64,000 bases of DNA from Deinococcus hopiensis KR-140 (GCF_900176165.1 NZ_FWWU01000010.1:151208-215207); one strand, 5' to 3'; shown: positions 35,855 to 45,146, counted from the first letter of the stretch. The notes: generated by a model not told the origin, from the sequence alone. Program-made: numbers and translations.

Positions 35855-36352
35855 TTACCACAGGTAGTTAAACGTGGCGTCGACGTGCCGCTGCCGACCC
35901 TGGGCCCACCAACCCTGCGTAATCTGGTAACTCGTGCTCTGCAAGCGGCGCAGGCATTGCCGAACTTCGCGGTAGTAATGGGCGCTGGCGTGCAGGCCGG
36001 CGGCCAGGAGGAGGCGGTGCATGGAGACGCGGACGGTGCCGTCCTCCGGACAGCCGTCTTCGAGATAGAGATTGATGATGGCCACCATCACGTCGTTGTC
36101 CAGACCGTGAGGCACCACATGCCCTGTGAGGGCCGTACAGGTGACGGTAACGGTGCGGTCGCCACTCTGGTAGGTGCGGGTCCACCCCGTGTAACTGGCC
36201 GGGACGCGAGACTGGGCACTGATCAGGGATAAGCGCGCCACGTTGATCTCATCGTGCCCGTTGTGATTGTCGTCACTGAGGCGCAAGGGCAAGGGCACAT
36301 CCTTGCTCATTTTCACAGGGGTCACAGCCGCCTTTCGGGGGGGGCGGCTCAT
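35855..36352 (-). CDS. repA: Replication initiator RepA, N-terminal part
   Basis: About 165 residues from the ATG at 36352, with a GAGGGTGG ribosome binding site. INVARLSLISAQSRVPASYT, HVVPHGLDNDVMVAIINLYL and VDATFNYLW match the first winged-helix half of the Deinococcus RepA family, which normally runs on without a break. Here the frame ends at TAA directly after the conserved FNYL. Skipping one base at TGG-TAA restores the downstream frame through KVTATREDEYDSSSVLEIRL, giving a normal-length protein of roughly 470 residues. Confidence 0.8.
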   Translation of the reverse strand: MSRPPRKAAVTPVKMSKDVPLPLRLSDDNHNGHDEINVARLSLISAQSRVPASYTGWTRTYQSGDRTVTVTCTALTGHVVPHGLDNDVMVAIINLYLEDGCPEDGTVRVSMHRLLLAAGLHASAHYYREVRQCLRRLQSTSYQITQGWWAQGRQRHVDATFNYLW

Positions 36353-36476
36353 CTTGACCACCCTCTTGGAGCATGCACCAAACACAGGGCTCTCACAGGG
36401 CCCTTAGTGTACCGGGCGTGTCGTTCAGGGGGTCAGGTCTGCCGGGATGCATTTTGTAAAACACAGCGGCAACTCT

Positions 36477-38153
36477 TTATGTGGAGGCAGTCAATTGCTC
36501 CTGAAGGAAGGTCATCAGCTGGCCCACGGTCGGTGCGTCGAGGGCGAAGCGTGCGCCGGCCGTCTCGAAGAGTTCCGGGAGGGGCCGAGTGTTGCCGAGC
36601 GAGAGCGCCTGTTTGTACTGCTTCAGGGCCAGACCCGGGTCCTGTCGGGCGTTTTGCCAAATTTGTAGTGCGCCAATCCAAGCGAGCGAATACTCAATCA
36701 GGTACAAGGGGTAAGCAAAGATATGCACGAACTGCCACCCTTTGGCCCGCACATCCTCCAGCCCTTCCCAGTTCACGCCGGGGCTGAAGCGCTCGGAACA
36801 CTCCAGCCACTTCGCGTCGATCTCAGCGGTGGTGACGTTCTCAGGCGCGTCGGCGTACAGCCACTGCTGAAAAGCGTCTCCCAATGCCTGGCCCGTGAAC
36901 TGCCGCAGCACCGTCTCAATCTTGCCCTTCTTCGCCCGAGCGGCGTCTTCGGCGTCGTAATAGCCCGTGGGCCGCTCAAGCAGCGGCAGCGTCAGCAGCT
37001 CCATCGCCTGACTTCCCACTTCCGCGAACTCCATGGAAGCGAGTTGATTCCACACCAGGTCGTCCGGCGTTCCAGACGCCAGGAAGTGAAATGCATGACC
37101 GGCCTCGTGCATCAAGACCCGGACGTCCCCGTCTGTCCCCACAGCGCTCCAGTAGATGTACGGAGAACCCGTGCGCGGCAGGTAATTGCAGTACCCATAC
37201 CCGGGTACCTTTCCTGAACGCGGCTCCAGATCCAGGAATCCACCTTCGCGCATCGCACTGAACTGCGCGCCCAGTTCAGGGTCGAGGGCGTGGAAGATCC
37301 GTTCTGCTCCGGTAATGTATTCGTCGGTACTTTGAAACGGCCGCAGTGGTGGGCGGCCCTGAGGGTCCACGGCGGTATCCCAGGGCCGGAGGACATCCAC
37401 TCCCAGGTTGCGTCGCCGTTCATCGTGCAACTGCAACTGAAGCGGCACGACGTGCGCTTCCACGGCCTGGTGGAGTTCCTGAATTCCTTGCGGTGTGTAA
37501 TCGAAGCGGTTCATGGCCTGCCAGGTAAAGTCCCGGTAATTCTCGAGGCCTGCGTTGTGGGCCACCTTCCGGCGCAGGTGCAGCAGTTTGAGGAACAGGG
37601 CATCGAGTTGCGGGGCCGCCTGAAGATTCGCCGTGGCAATGCCGCGCCAGGCCGCTTCCCGTACAGTCCGGTTCGGGTCCAGAAGGAGCCGTTGTGCTTC
37701 GGGAAGGGTCATCTCTTCGCCGTTGACGGTGGCGCGCTGGGCTCCGGTGATCTTGTTGAATTCGTTGGCGAGGATGGTGAGCTCATTGATCAGGGGGAGA
37801 TTCTCCTCCCGGAACAGGGCGGCTTCGCAGCGAAGCCGCCGGAGCATCTGCACGTGGGGTCCTGTCGGCTGCCAGTGGGTGAACGCGAGCAGGCGGTCCC
37901 GGAGACGCTGCTCGGCCCGCATGGACTCGGGCTGGACCTCCTGGATGAAGCGGAGGAAGGCGTGTTCAGCATCGGTATCCGAAGGGTTGGCGTCCTTGGC
38001 CCATGTCAGCTGAGCCTGGACCTCCATGACGTCTTTTTCAAGATCGCTCCAGCGCTGCAGCCAGGCGGGGATGTCCTGCTCTTCGAGCGGCTCGGTCGCA
38101 AGGGCGTCGTAACGAGGGGCGAAACTCATCCAGGTGGGGGTCACGTGGGTCAT
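36477..38153 (-). CDS. M3-family oligoendopeptidase
   Basis: 558 residues; GGAG lies five bases before the ATG at 38153. The zinc site HEXXH is in DVRVLMHEAGHAFHFLASGT, and the third ligand region in NQLASMEFAEVGSQAMELLT follows at the usual distance. The C-terminal WIGALQIWQNARQDPGLALK fits PepF/M3B. It should cleave short peptides in the cytoplasm, as no signal peptide is seen. It lies upstream of repA on the same strand but is separated by 124 bases, so it has its own job in peptide turnover. Confidence 0.95.
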   Translation of the reverse strand: MTHVTPTWMSFAPRYDALATEPLEEQDIPAWLQRWSDLEKDVMEVQAQLTWAKDANPSDTDAEHAFLRFIQEVQPESMRAEQRLRDRLLAFTHWQPTGPHVQMLRRLRCEAALFREENLPLINELTILANEFNKITGAQRATVNGEEMTLPEAQRLLLDPNRTVREAAWRGIATANLQAAPQLDALFLKLLHLRRKVAHNAGLENYRDFTWQAMNRFDYTPQGIQELHQAVEAHVVPLQLQLHDERRRNLGVDVLRPWDTAVDPQGRPPLRPFQSTDEYITGAERIFHALDPELGAQFSAMREGGFLDLEPRSGKVPGYGYCNYLPRTGSPYIYWSAVGTDGDVRVLMHEAGHAFHFLASGTPDDLVWNQLASMEFAEVGSQAMELLTLPLLERPTGYYDAEDAARAKKGKIETVLRQFTGQALGDAFQQWLYADAPENVTTAEIDAKWLECSERFSPGVNWEGLEDVRAKGWQFVHIFAYPLYLIEYSLAWIGALQIWQNARQDPGLALKQYKQALSLGNTRPLPELFETAGARFALDAPTVGQLMTFLQEQLTAST

Positions 38154-38211
38154 AAATCTCCTCTGTGGACTCTGGCACGTTGGCCCATTCACGGCAACTC
38201 TTTAAAGCCCC

Positions 38212-38347
38212 AATAAGGATTGCGCTGAATTAGCCACCAAATAACGGATTCAACTGAGCGGAGTGAGCAGGAAAAACGGTGACACAGAGGCGTGGGATCA
38301 CCGAGGCGGAGCCCAGGGGACGTAACAGCCTGTCCGGAAACCGTATA
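38212..38347 (+). repeat. MITE-1 copy
   Basis: Contains GAGCGGAGTGAGCAGGAAAA, CGGTGACACAGAGGCGTGGG and ends GTCCGGAAACCGTATAA. It lies just upstream of the M3 peptidase gene. Confidence 0.8.
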
Positions 38348-38359
38348 ACTCTTCACCGT

Positions 38360-39130
38360 GGGCCGGGGTTTAGCGGTCGGGAGGATCCGTGTTCCAGCCG
38401 CTCGCAGGTCTGAAGCGAGGTATGCCCGCGCACCCCGTCCGCCCCCAGCGAGCATGAAGGTGCCGTCCGGCAGTGCCGCCACGTCCGCCGTATGGTTGGC
38501 AGGTGGGTGGGTCACGCGCTCCGCGTCCAGGTTCACGTCCCGCGTGGTGGAGGCGCTTACCGTGAGCTTGCCAGGTGTGCCGGGCAGCGCCCAGAGCCGG
38601 ATCACCCGTCCGCGTCCAAACGCAGCAGACGGCCACACCAAAGCGCCCCCCGCACCGCCACGAGGGCGACGCGCGCTGCCCAGCGCGTAGTGGCGCCGCA
38701 CAGCCAGGGTCCCCGGGGCGGACGCGCTGACCTCACCGTTTGGGATGAGGCGTGACCCTCAGCAGCCCGCTGGCCAGGGCATCCCCGCCTTGCCTTGCGC
38801 GCGATGGTGATTTGCTGGCCTCCCAGCACGCCGCCTGAGCTCCTGACGTACACCCGCATGCCTTCAGGTTCGGAAGTGGCGGTCAGCCTGGCCACGTCTC
38901 CCGGAGCACCGAAACGCTGCAGACCGCACGCGGCGGCGAAGTCTGCACCTCCAGCTCCCGCTGCCGGGCAGCGTCGGCAAGGTACACCCGGTCCCCCAGC
39001 CGCGCCCCCTCGGTCAACCGCTCGCGTTCTCGTCCGCCCGCAGGACGCCGCGCGTCTGCCGACCCTGCACGGGGGTGATGGGGTGCCGCCCACACTGTTG
39101 CTGGCAACCACCGCGCCTGCGTCCGTCGCC
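38360..39130 (-). pseudogene. Decayed gene, unknown family
   Basis: Reverse-strand pieces in different frames look like real protein (GKLTVSASTTRDVNLDAERV, HTADVAALPDGTFMLAGGGR, ATSEPEGMRVYVRSSGGVLG). They suggest a secreted beta-rich protein, but there are several frame changes and no start. Confidence 0.5.
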
Positions 39131-39562
39131 ACAACCACCGCCGGATCAACCGGGCCGAGGCAAAAGCGAGTTCGGCGTCGGTGGTAACCCCATAGCGCTG
39201 CGGCAAGGCGCGGGCGAAGCGCAAGCCGCCCACGCCCTTGGGATTACCCAATTGGCCGACGCGATTGCGCTGGAGTTCATCGGCAGGGACCTTGAGCAGT
39301 CCTCCGATCAGGGTGTGGGCGGCGAAACAGCAGCCGCAGTTGTTCTCCTGAGCGATGACCAGCGCCAGCTGCTCACGCAACATAACGGACAATTTTCCTT
39401 TGGTGTGGGCCTCGCTCAGACCCAGCAAGTCTTCGCTGCGGAAGGCTGCGCAACCGTGCGGTAGGGGTTAGGCGTCAGGCTAAGTCTGACCTGCGCGGCG
39501 CTGGCCATATCCTGGACCTGAGGTTCAGCGGTGGTGGGATCAGCAGCGGGGATACGGGACAT
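39131..39562 (-). pseudogene. AhpD/carboxymuconolactone-decarboxylase-like peroxidase-related gene, broken
   Basis: From the ATG at 39562, RIPAADPTTAEPQVQDM and LSLTPNPYRTVAQP match the start of the family. The frame then shifts near 39420 into GLSEAHTKGKLSVMLREQLA and IAQENNCGCCFAAHTLIGGL, which contains the CxxC-x-x-AH redox site (CGCCFAAH). After FARALPQRYGVTTDAELAFA the C-terminus is lost. Its regulator and operator next door survive. Confidence 0.75.
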
Positions 39563-39616
39563 GGCTGGCTCCCCGCAGTGAGAGGGCGGCAACGGCAGTG
39601 GGTTCTGAGCACTGTA

Positions 39617-39632
39617 TCTACGCGTATGTAGA
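39617..39632. promoter_or_regulatory. TetR operator before the AhpD-like pseudogene
   Basis: TCTACGCGTATGTAGA, an imperfect palindrome, shares its half-site ATGTAG with the operator at 40235. Confidence 0.65.
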
Positions 39633-39653
39633 CATTGGACAACGAAAACGCGA

Positions 39654-40220
39654 TCAGACAATAAGGGCCGAGAGGACATGGTCATAGACAGCCGAGAAGC
39701 GCAGGGGATCACCCGCCACCCGGGCCAGGAGCATGGCTCCTTCTGTCAGGGCGAGGAGGGAGCGCGCCTCCTCCCGCGGTGAGGTTCGGAGCGTCAGGGT
39801 ATTCGAGCGGGCCCCCTCCTCCATGACCGCTTCAAGCCAGGCTTCCTGCGCCTCCAGGGAACGGCGCAGCTCATTGGCGACGGGTTCAGGGAGCGTCGGG
39901 AGATCGGCCGCAAGCATGAGGTTGAGGCAGACCCGACCATCCTCGGTCGTTACGCTCTGGTACAGTCGCCCAAATCGCCGCAGCGCCTCGGGGGCGGGTA
40001 GAGAGTTGAGGTGCTCCAGCTGAACGTCCACCACATTCCGGTACCGGCGGACGAGGGCGACGCCCAAGTCTGCTTTGGTGGGGAAGTGATAATGGATGCT
40101 TGCTCCACGGATGCCGACGTCCTGAGCGATGTCCTTGTAAGCGAAGGCGTTGTAGCCCTGGCGCTGCACAAGGGCCTGAGCGCTGTCGAGGATGTCTTGA
40201 ACCGTGGTGCTGCCTTTCAT
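39654..40220 (-). CDS. TetR-family regulator
   Basis: 188 residues. The helix-turn-helix lies in FAYKDIAQDVGIRGASIHYH, followed by FPTKADLGVALV. The C-terminal domain (CLNLMLAADLPTLPEPVANE) fits AcrR-like repressors that sense small organic compounds or stress. Upstream, within 30 bases of the ATG, is the perfect palindrome CCTACAT-GT-ATGTAGG; a related one precedes the neighbouring AhpD-like pseudogene. It therefore almost certainly regulates itself and that gene. Confidence 0.92.
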   Translation of the reverse strand: MKGSTTVQDILDSAQALVQRQGYNAFAYKDIAQDVGIRGASIHYHFPTKADLGVALVRRYRNVVDVQLEHLNSLPAPEALRRFGRLYQSVTTEDGRVCLNLMLAADLPTLPEPVANELRRSLEAQEAWLEAVMEEGARSNTLTLRTSPREEARSLLALTEGAMLLARVAGDPLRFSAVYDHVLSALIV

Positions 40221-40234
40221 GGCCAGACTGTATA

Positions 40235-40250
40235 CCTACATGTATGTAGG
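40235..40250. promoter_or_regulatory. TetR operator (autoregulation)
   Basis: CCTACATGTATGTAGG consists of perfect seven-base arms around GT, 15 bases upstream of the TetR start codon. Confidence 0.75.
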
Positions 40251-40386
40251 CGTCAAGTTAAGCCTTCCCCAGCCATGCCATGCGGTGCTCTGCAGGAGCA
40301 GTGAGGGGCGCTACGGCATTTACACCGCAGAAACGTGGTTTAAGGCTGAGCGATGTTTCAGTGCGTCTGAAAAAGGTCAGGGTGGA

Positions 40387-41225
40387 CCTTTGGCCAAACG
40401 GCGGACCATCAAGCGGATCCTCACCTCGTAGACAAGGTTTTCAGCCGTCTCCGGCAGCGCTTCATCGTCCCTGGCCATGCGCCTGGATTTCCAGGGCCAG
40501 GCAGAGGTCCGCTCCACGACCCGGCGGCGTTTCAGCACCACAAATCCCGCAGGCACCTCCACACGTCGTGGAGGTGCGCCCTTCGGTGCCCAGGTGGTCT
40601 GCCGGCCTGACCAGGGATTCCAGCGTCCAGCCGAGAAACGTTCCCTGTTCTCCTGCCAATTTTCCGGTGTGTCCTGCATCCGCCCACAGGTGCTTCATTT
40701 CGGGGAAAAACATTTGGCGCCCCCTCGCAGGAGGAGGACCGCGCCCGCGCGGGGGAAGGATATCCGCTTCATGCACTTTGATCGCCATGACGAGGCAGGG
40801 CGTATCCACGAGCAGATCACGCTTCCTTCCATTGACCTTCTGACCGCCGTCGTCACCACGTGGCCCCCCCACCTCGGTGGTTATGACCGATTGGCTGTCA
40901 ATCATTCCAGCACTTGGTGTCTCAGGGCGTCCTTCTCGCACTCGGACGACCTTCACGCAATTTGGTCTGCAACGCTTCCCACACGCCTTGCCGCCTCCAC
41001 ATCCTGTGCGCGTGGTCGGTTGTTTGCCAGGGGGAAAGATCGTGAGGCCGTCGCCCGCCAGGCCACGACCTCCGCGGAGGACGGAGAAGATGCTCTCCAG
41101 AATTTCTTGCAAAGACCACTTGCGCGGTCGACCCACAAGCAATTCAGGTGGGGTCAGCGGCTGGAGGACGTTCCACCCGGCATCGGTGAGGTCGTTTGGG
41201 AGGTCACGCCCGCGTCATGCGGGCA
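40387..41225 (-). pseudogene. IS5-family transposase, decayed
   Basis: Reverse pieces: PNDLTDAGWNVLQPLTPPEL, GRPRKWSLQEILESIFSVLR, SAGMIDSQSVITTEVGGPRG (first catalytic Asp in MIDSQS), KHLWADAGHTGKLAGE (second Asp), and the C-terminal ETAENLVYEVRIRLMVRRLA. These are the landmarks of the IS5 (IS1031-like) family. Several frameshifts interrupt the frame, so it is dead. Confidence 0.85.
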
Positions 41226-41378
41226 CCACCTCCGCCCCATCATCCCTCCATCCTCTACGCAGGTAAAACCCGCTCCAGCACGTTTTTCAGTCGCACTTTA
41301 TTGATACCGGCGCAAGTTTGAAACGCCCGCGGTATTCCTTCCTCGAAGAAGACCTGTCCAGCTGCGGCATCTCTCCTA

Positions 41379-42371
41379 ATACGGACTCCGACTCATTCCT
41401 TAACAAAGGCCACCAGTGAAAGAGGGTGTGTTGTGAGAGAAGATCGGGCTGCGTCTCCAACCAAGCGCACTGCTGAGCGAGGGTCTCGGTGAAATCTTGT
41501 CGGGTGTCAAAGCAGCGATTGGCAACGGTGTGATCGGTCAAAGCCCAGAGCCGCTCGACAGGCTGCAATTCCGGGGAATACGGCGGTAAGGTCACCGTTT
41601 CGATCCCCTCTGGCTGTCCCTGCGGTGCAGGGACATGAAAACCTCCTCCATCCTGAACGACCAGGACAAGGAGGTTCTCACCCGCTCCTACACGCTGAGC
41701 GAAGGCCGCCATCACGGCTTGATCAGCCTCCTTATTCAGAACCGGAACCAGCCAGAATCGGCTTTCCCCGCTCTCCGGGTTGACGAAAGCGTAGATGTAG
41801 AGTCACTCGTCGCGCGGGTGGACAGGACGGACTAGTGGCTGCCCGGTTGGTGCCCAGACGGTACGGAGAATGGGTTGCAAGCCCAGACGATGTTCGTCCA
41901 TTGCCCACAAAGAAACGCGTGAGTGGAGAAGCTCCGCACGGCGGAGCTTCTCCACTCACGCTTTGTTCTGAACGCCTCCTTGGCCTCCTCGTCTCCCTTG
42001 ACGTGTCGGGGGCGTGGTTTCTGGGGCGAGAACCCAGCAGCACGCATGAATTCGTAGGTTCGGCTGAGGTAGACGTCTTTGCCGAATTCTTGCTTGATCC
42101 AGGCCTGTACCTGCTTGCCTTCCCACACGATGCCTTGCTCGAAATCCTGGTGGATCCGGGCCGCCAGACGTTGCTGTTCTTCCGGAGTGAAGAGGGTCGG
42201 GGCACCGCGGTTCGTCTGTCGCCCGTCTCGTAACGCGGCGAGGCCCAGTTCCCGATACCGCCCGAGGAGGTGGTAGGCCGTGACGCGGCTATAGCGACTC
42301 AACGACAGCACCTCCTTGAGGGGGCGCTGCTCTGCGAGCAGCGCGAAGAACTGGGCCCGGCGACGTTCCAC
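41379..42371 (-). pseudogene. IS630-family transposase, frameshifted and with a nonsense codon
   Basis: The N-terminal helix-turn-helix (LSLSRYSRVTAYHLLGRYRE) is followed by a frame change near 41940, just where a 20-bp hairpin sits. The second frame continues with the first catalytic region WAMDEHRLGLQPILRTVWAP, then HPRDE and a TGA in place of a tryptophan codon. It goes on to FVNPESGESRFWLVPVLNKE, VVQDGGGFHV (second Asp) and PPYSPELQPVERLWAL (Glu). The C-terminus runs through the IS end. Confidence 0.85.
41917..41961. other. Perfect 20-bp hairpin inside the IS630 transposase
   Basis: Arm GCGTGAGTGGAGAAGCTCCG (41917-41936), loop CACGG, and an exact inverted arm at 41942-41961. It coincides with the transposase frameshift. 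Confidence 0.85.
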
Positions 42372-42482
42372 CGCGCAGGTACTGGCTTGAAAGATGCCCC
42401 AAAATTCTTCGGCGGAATGTTGGAGGGGTTGAGTAAAGGCGGACTGTTTGATCCCTCTATTGTAAATGATCTATTCGGAGTC

Positions 42483-42660
42483 CGTATAAGGATTCCGGAT
42501 CATCCATCATGAAATCATGGGCTCAACCCACACAAGTATTCAAAGGAACGACGGGGCCGCTGGCTCAGTCGCTCGACGCGCAGCGCCCTCTGTTTTTCCC
42601 TTTACCCCTGTTGCGCAGCGCGCCGTCAAGAGCGCTGAGCTTGGCCCGCAAGTCAAGGTT
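42483..42660. repeat. MITE-1 copy, rearranged, abutting the IS630 end
   Basis: It starts CGTATAAGGATTCCGGATCA, sharing its first bases with the IS630 terminus, then CATCCATCATGAAATCATGG. The middle (CTCTGTTTTTCCCTTTACCC, TGCGCAGCGCG) appears in the opposite orientation to the end. Confidence 0.55.
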
Positions 42661-42673
42661 CGCGTATCCCTGG

Positions 42674-43321
42674 TTAGATGTCGTGCAGGTCGCCAGCGAA
42701 GCCCATGATGACAAAGGTGCATCTTCTCGCACAGGAGGTGTCTTCCTCCGAAGTGAGATCTGTCAGGATGCGGTCCATGGCTGCCTGCGCCCGCCGGTAC
42801 TGCTCGGGTGTGATCTGGAGGGTGCGCATGCGCATGGCTGGAGCGTATGGCCCCTCGGGAGTCTGGGGTTGGGCCTCACCCTGGTCAGCCTGCGGCTGAC
42901 CATCAAGCTGCACGATGAGATGTGAGCCGTCGCCAGCGAGGGTGTCTGCCGCATTCCGCGTCTGCCACTCCAGGATGGCGTGTGCATAGGCGGTCGTGAT
43001 GTCTCGCATGGCAGGTTCAATCAGCGTGAGAGGCTCATCCAGCTGGACGAGGGCGCGTGGAACGTGGAACGTCTGGGCAGTCACCTGGTACAGGACGCGT
43101 TTTCCTTGACGTCCAGCGACGCGCAGAAGACCCGCCTCCGTGAGTTTGCGGACGTGGTACGCAACCCGGTTGGCGGGTTCTGCCAGGGCATGCGCCGCCT
43201 GGCTGGAGGTGCTTGGTTCCATAAACTTCTCCAACAGGCGTGCGCCATAGGCGAAGTCCAGCAGGGCTTCGGCCTGTGCGAGCGTCTTCACCTGGAACGG
43301 GGTGGGGGAGGGAGCAGTCAT
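42674..43321 (-). CDS. ArsR-like winged-helix regulator
   Basis: About 215 residues from the ATG at 43321; an upstream ATG at 43336 is in frame. The ATG is preceded by CATAAT at nine bases and by no ribosome binding site, so it is probably leaderless. The winged helix is in FMEPSTSSQAAHALAEPANR and VAYHVRKLTEAGLLRVAGRQ. The C-terminal half (VQLDEPLTLIEPAMRDITTA, LQITPEQYRRAQAAMDRILT) is like other helix_turn_helix_5 regulators with an added dimer domain. A perfect inverted repeat 20 bases upstream is a likely self-operator. Confidence 0.8.
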   Translation of the reverse strand: MTAPSPTPFQVKTLAQAEALLDFAYGARLLEKFMEPSTSSQAAHALAEPANRVAYHVRKLTEAGLLRVAGRQGKRVLYQVTAQTFHVPRALVQLDEPLTLIEPAMRDITTAYAHAILEWQTRNAADTLAGDGSHLIVQLDGQPQADQGEAQPQTPEGPYAPAMRMRTLQITPEQYRRAQAAMDRILTDLTSEEDTSCARRCTFVIMGFAGDLHDI

Positions 43322-43340
43322 ACCTGAATTATGCAATCTT

Positions 43341-43367
43341 CAAAGTTCAATTGAAGTCTGAACTTTG
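43341..43367. promoter_or_regulatory. Inverted repeat before the ArsR-like gene
   Basis: CAAAGTTCA and TGAACTTTG, a perfect nine-base inverted repeat with a nine-base spacer, just upstream of the probable promoter. Confidence 0.65.
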
Positions 43368-43467
43368 AGTCTTTTGTAGAGAAACAGCCGCAGCAGAGGA
43401 CCCGGCCGATCTATCTCGCCCAGATGGGAGGTGGGCCATGCGCCCTGTCTTGCCCGGCCGTGGCTTG

Positions 43468-43612
43468 ATCGGGATTCCGGTTCAGCCGTGATGGGATAAC
43501 GGGTCAAGCTGCGCGGACGTGCATCTGGCGCAGTGAAGCGAGCAGGAACAACGGTGACGCAGAGGTGTGGAATTACCAGAGCGGATATAGGGGATGATCC
43601 CCGCACCGTGTG
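43468..43612 (+). repeat. MITE-1 copy
   Basis: GGGATTCCGGTTCAGCCGTG at the start, GAAGCGAGCAGGAACAACGG and GTGGAATTACCAGAGCGGAT inside, GGGGATGATCCCCGCACCGT at the end. Confidence 0.8.
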
Positions 43613-43739
43613 AGACGGTCGGCAACAGTTTTAGAGCAGGATATTCAGCTGCTGAAGTCAGAGGAGGGGCCAGCAGCCCGTGGTAAAGTTTTCAAAAATA
43701 CAGGTTTTAACTGAATTTTGAATTCTCCATACTCCGTGC

Positions 43740-43961
43740 ATGACCACCGCCTACGCTCCACTGCGGCAGATGCACGTCACCCCACAACCTGAGGTGCCCT
43801 TGAGCCTCACGTACGACGCACGTCAGCATGCCGCCCGACTGAAAGAAGCCGCGGCCCACCGGCTCTTGCGGGAATACCGCCCCTTGTCGCGGTGGTCTCG
43901 CCTCATCGTCTGGTCACCTTCGCAGTTCACCCTGCGCCTCTGCGGAGCGGTTTTGAAGTAG
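43740..43961 (+). CDS. Small protein of unknown function upstream of a CPBP protease
   Basis: 73 residues from an ATG that follows CATACT at eight bases with no ribosome binding site, suggesting a leaderless start. It reads MTTAYAPLRQMHVTPQPEVP, then LTYDARQHAARLKEAAAHRL. A hydrophobic end (RLIVWSPSQFTLRLCGAVLK) could be membrane-associated. No family is recognised. It lies 200 bases before the CPBP gene in the same direction. Confidence 0.4.
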   Translation: MTTAYAPLRQMHVTPQPEVPLSLTYDARQHAARLKEAAAHRLLREYRPLSRWSRLIVWSPSQFTLRLCGAVLK

Positions 43962-44162
43962 GCCTTTTTGGCTTCTGTCCGCGCTTTCCGGCCTCCTCCG
44001 GCTGTCAGCCTCTTTCAACACGGTCTCCCGAGCGGTCGCGGTGGTCCCGCGTACCCAGGGCTCTGCCGCTTCCTTCTCCGGAAGTCGCAGGGGGACGTCA
44101 CGGGCCAAAGACGTACCGATCGCTTTATTCATTCCCATTCCCCGAACACCTATGGAGGCACC

Positions 44163-45044
44163 ATGCAGACCTTGACTGTTTCACCCACCGCCACGCCCGC
44201 AGTTCGCAATACGTGGCGCCGCTTCTCGCTCCTGCGCATCCTGCTGGGTGCCCTGACCGTCACCCTTCCTGTCGTTCTGACCATGTTCCTCGCCCAGCAC
44301 TTCATTCCCCAGCCCTTGCGTGCTTCCTGGCCATCTCTCCTGGCAGCCTTGCTCTGCGTCGCCGGGTACCGCCTCTATATGCGCTGGGCTGAGCAACGTC
44401 CCATGCACGCTTTCTCCAGAGCGTACGCAGGCCCCGAGGTAGGCGCGGGGGCTCTGGTCGGCGGCGGCCTGTTCCTCACCGTCATGGGGATACTGACGGC
44501 CGCTGGGGCATATCAGATTACGGGAAATAGTGGTGTGACCGCGATGCTCGCCCCCCTGTCTGGCATGGTCCTGGTGGCACTGTTTGAGGAGATCTTGTTC
44601 CGCGGCGTCCTCTTCCGGAATCTCGAGCGGGCGCTCGGCAGTTGGGCGGCGCTCCCCGTTTCGGCCCTCCTGTTTGGACTGGCCCACCTTCCTAACGCCC
44701 ATGCCGGACCCGTCGCGATCGCTGCAACCATCGTTGCTGGCTTGACGTTCAGCGCGGCGTACATGGTCACGCGGCGCCTGTGGCTGGCTGTCGGGATGCA
44801 CTTCGCCTGGAATACCATGTCTGACGCCATCTTCTCGGTGCCCACCTCGGGTCATCCAGCCAGGGGGTTCTTGCAGGGCCACCTCAGCGGTCCTGATTGG
44901 CTGTCCGGCGGGGCATACGGCGTTGAGGCGTCCGTAGTCACCCTGGTGGTGTTTGCGATGGCCAGCGTAGCGTTGCTGGTTGTGGCGTACCGGCGCGGAC
45001 AGTTCGTGACCAACGCTGCTCTTCTCGAGCGGGAACAGTCATGA
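44163..45044 (+). CDS. CPBP-family intramembrane metalloprotease (CAAX-like)
   Basis: 293 residues; GGAGG lies six bases before the ATG. About seven or eight membrane segments. The three family motifs are present: ALFEEILFRGVLFR (EExxxR with both glutamates), LFGLAHLPNAHAG (the FxxxH metal ligand) and VGMHFAWNTM (HxxxN/D-like). Such proteins cleave within or near the membrane, or process prenylated or bacteriocin-like peptides. The substrate is unknown. A small unknown gene precedes it and a palindromic terminator-like sequence follows. Confidence 0.92.
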   Translation: MQTLTVSPTATPAVRNTWRRFSLLRILLGALTVTLPVVLTMFLAQHFIPQPLRASWPSLLAALLCVAGYRLYMRWAEQRPMHAFSRAYAGPEVGAGALVGGGLFLTVMGILTAAGAYQITGNSGVTAMLAPLSGMVLVALFEEILFRGVLFRNLERALGSWAALPVSALLFGLAHLPNAHAGPVAIAATIVAGLTFSAAYMVTRRLWLAVGMHFAWNTMSDAIFSVPTSGHPARGFLQGHLSGPDWLSGGAYGVEASVVTLVVFAMASVALLVVAYRRGQFVTNAALLEREQS

Positions 45045-45109
45045 AGGCGGGTGAGGCAACGCGCCTCCTTGCCTGCACTGCCCGACAAAGCCCTTTTTCA
45101 GTACAGAGA

Positions 45110-45146
45110 CCAGTACTCTGGCGAATTCGCCAGAGTACTGAAGTTT
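45110..45146 (+). terminator. Perfect 30-bp palindrome followed by T-rich sequence
   Basis: Positions 45110-45139 are perfectly self-complementary around an EcoRI-like GAATTC centre, with arms CAGTACTCTGGCGAA / TTCGCCAGAGTACTG. AAGTTTTATTT follows. It lies 65 bases after the CPBP stop. Confidence 0.6.

Larger units (their letters stand above)
41379..42487 (-). mobile_element. IS630-family element with recognisable inverted ends, dead
   Basis: The end ATACGGACTCCGA at 41379 mirrors TCGGAGTCCGTAT ending at 42487. TA precedes the left end; AA follows the right. The enclosed reverse-strand transposase is broken. About 1.1 kb long. Confidence 0.75.

Noticed and set aside
43968..44162. N-terminal extension of the CPBP protease
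   Set aside because: The frame is open upstream, but the ATG at 44163 has a strong ribosome binding site and the extension has no coding character.
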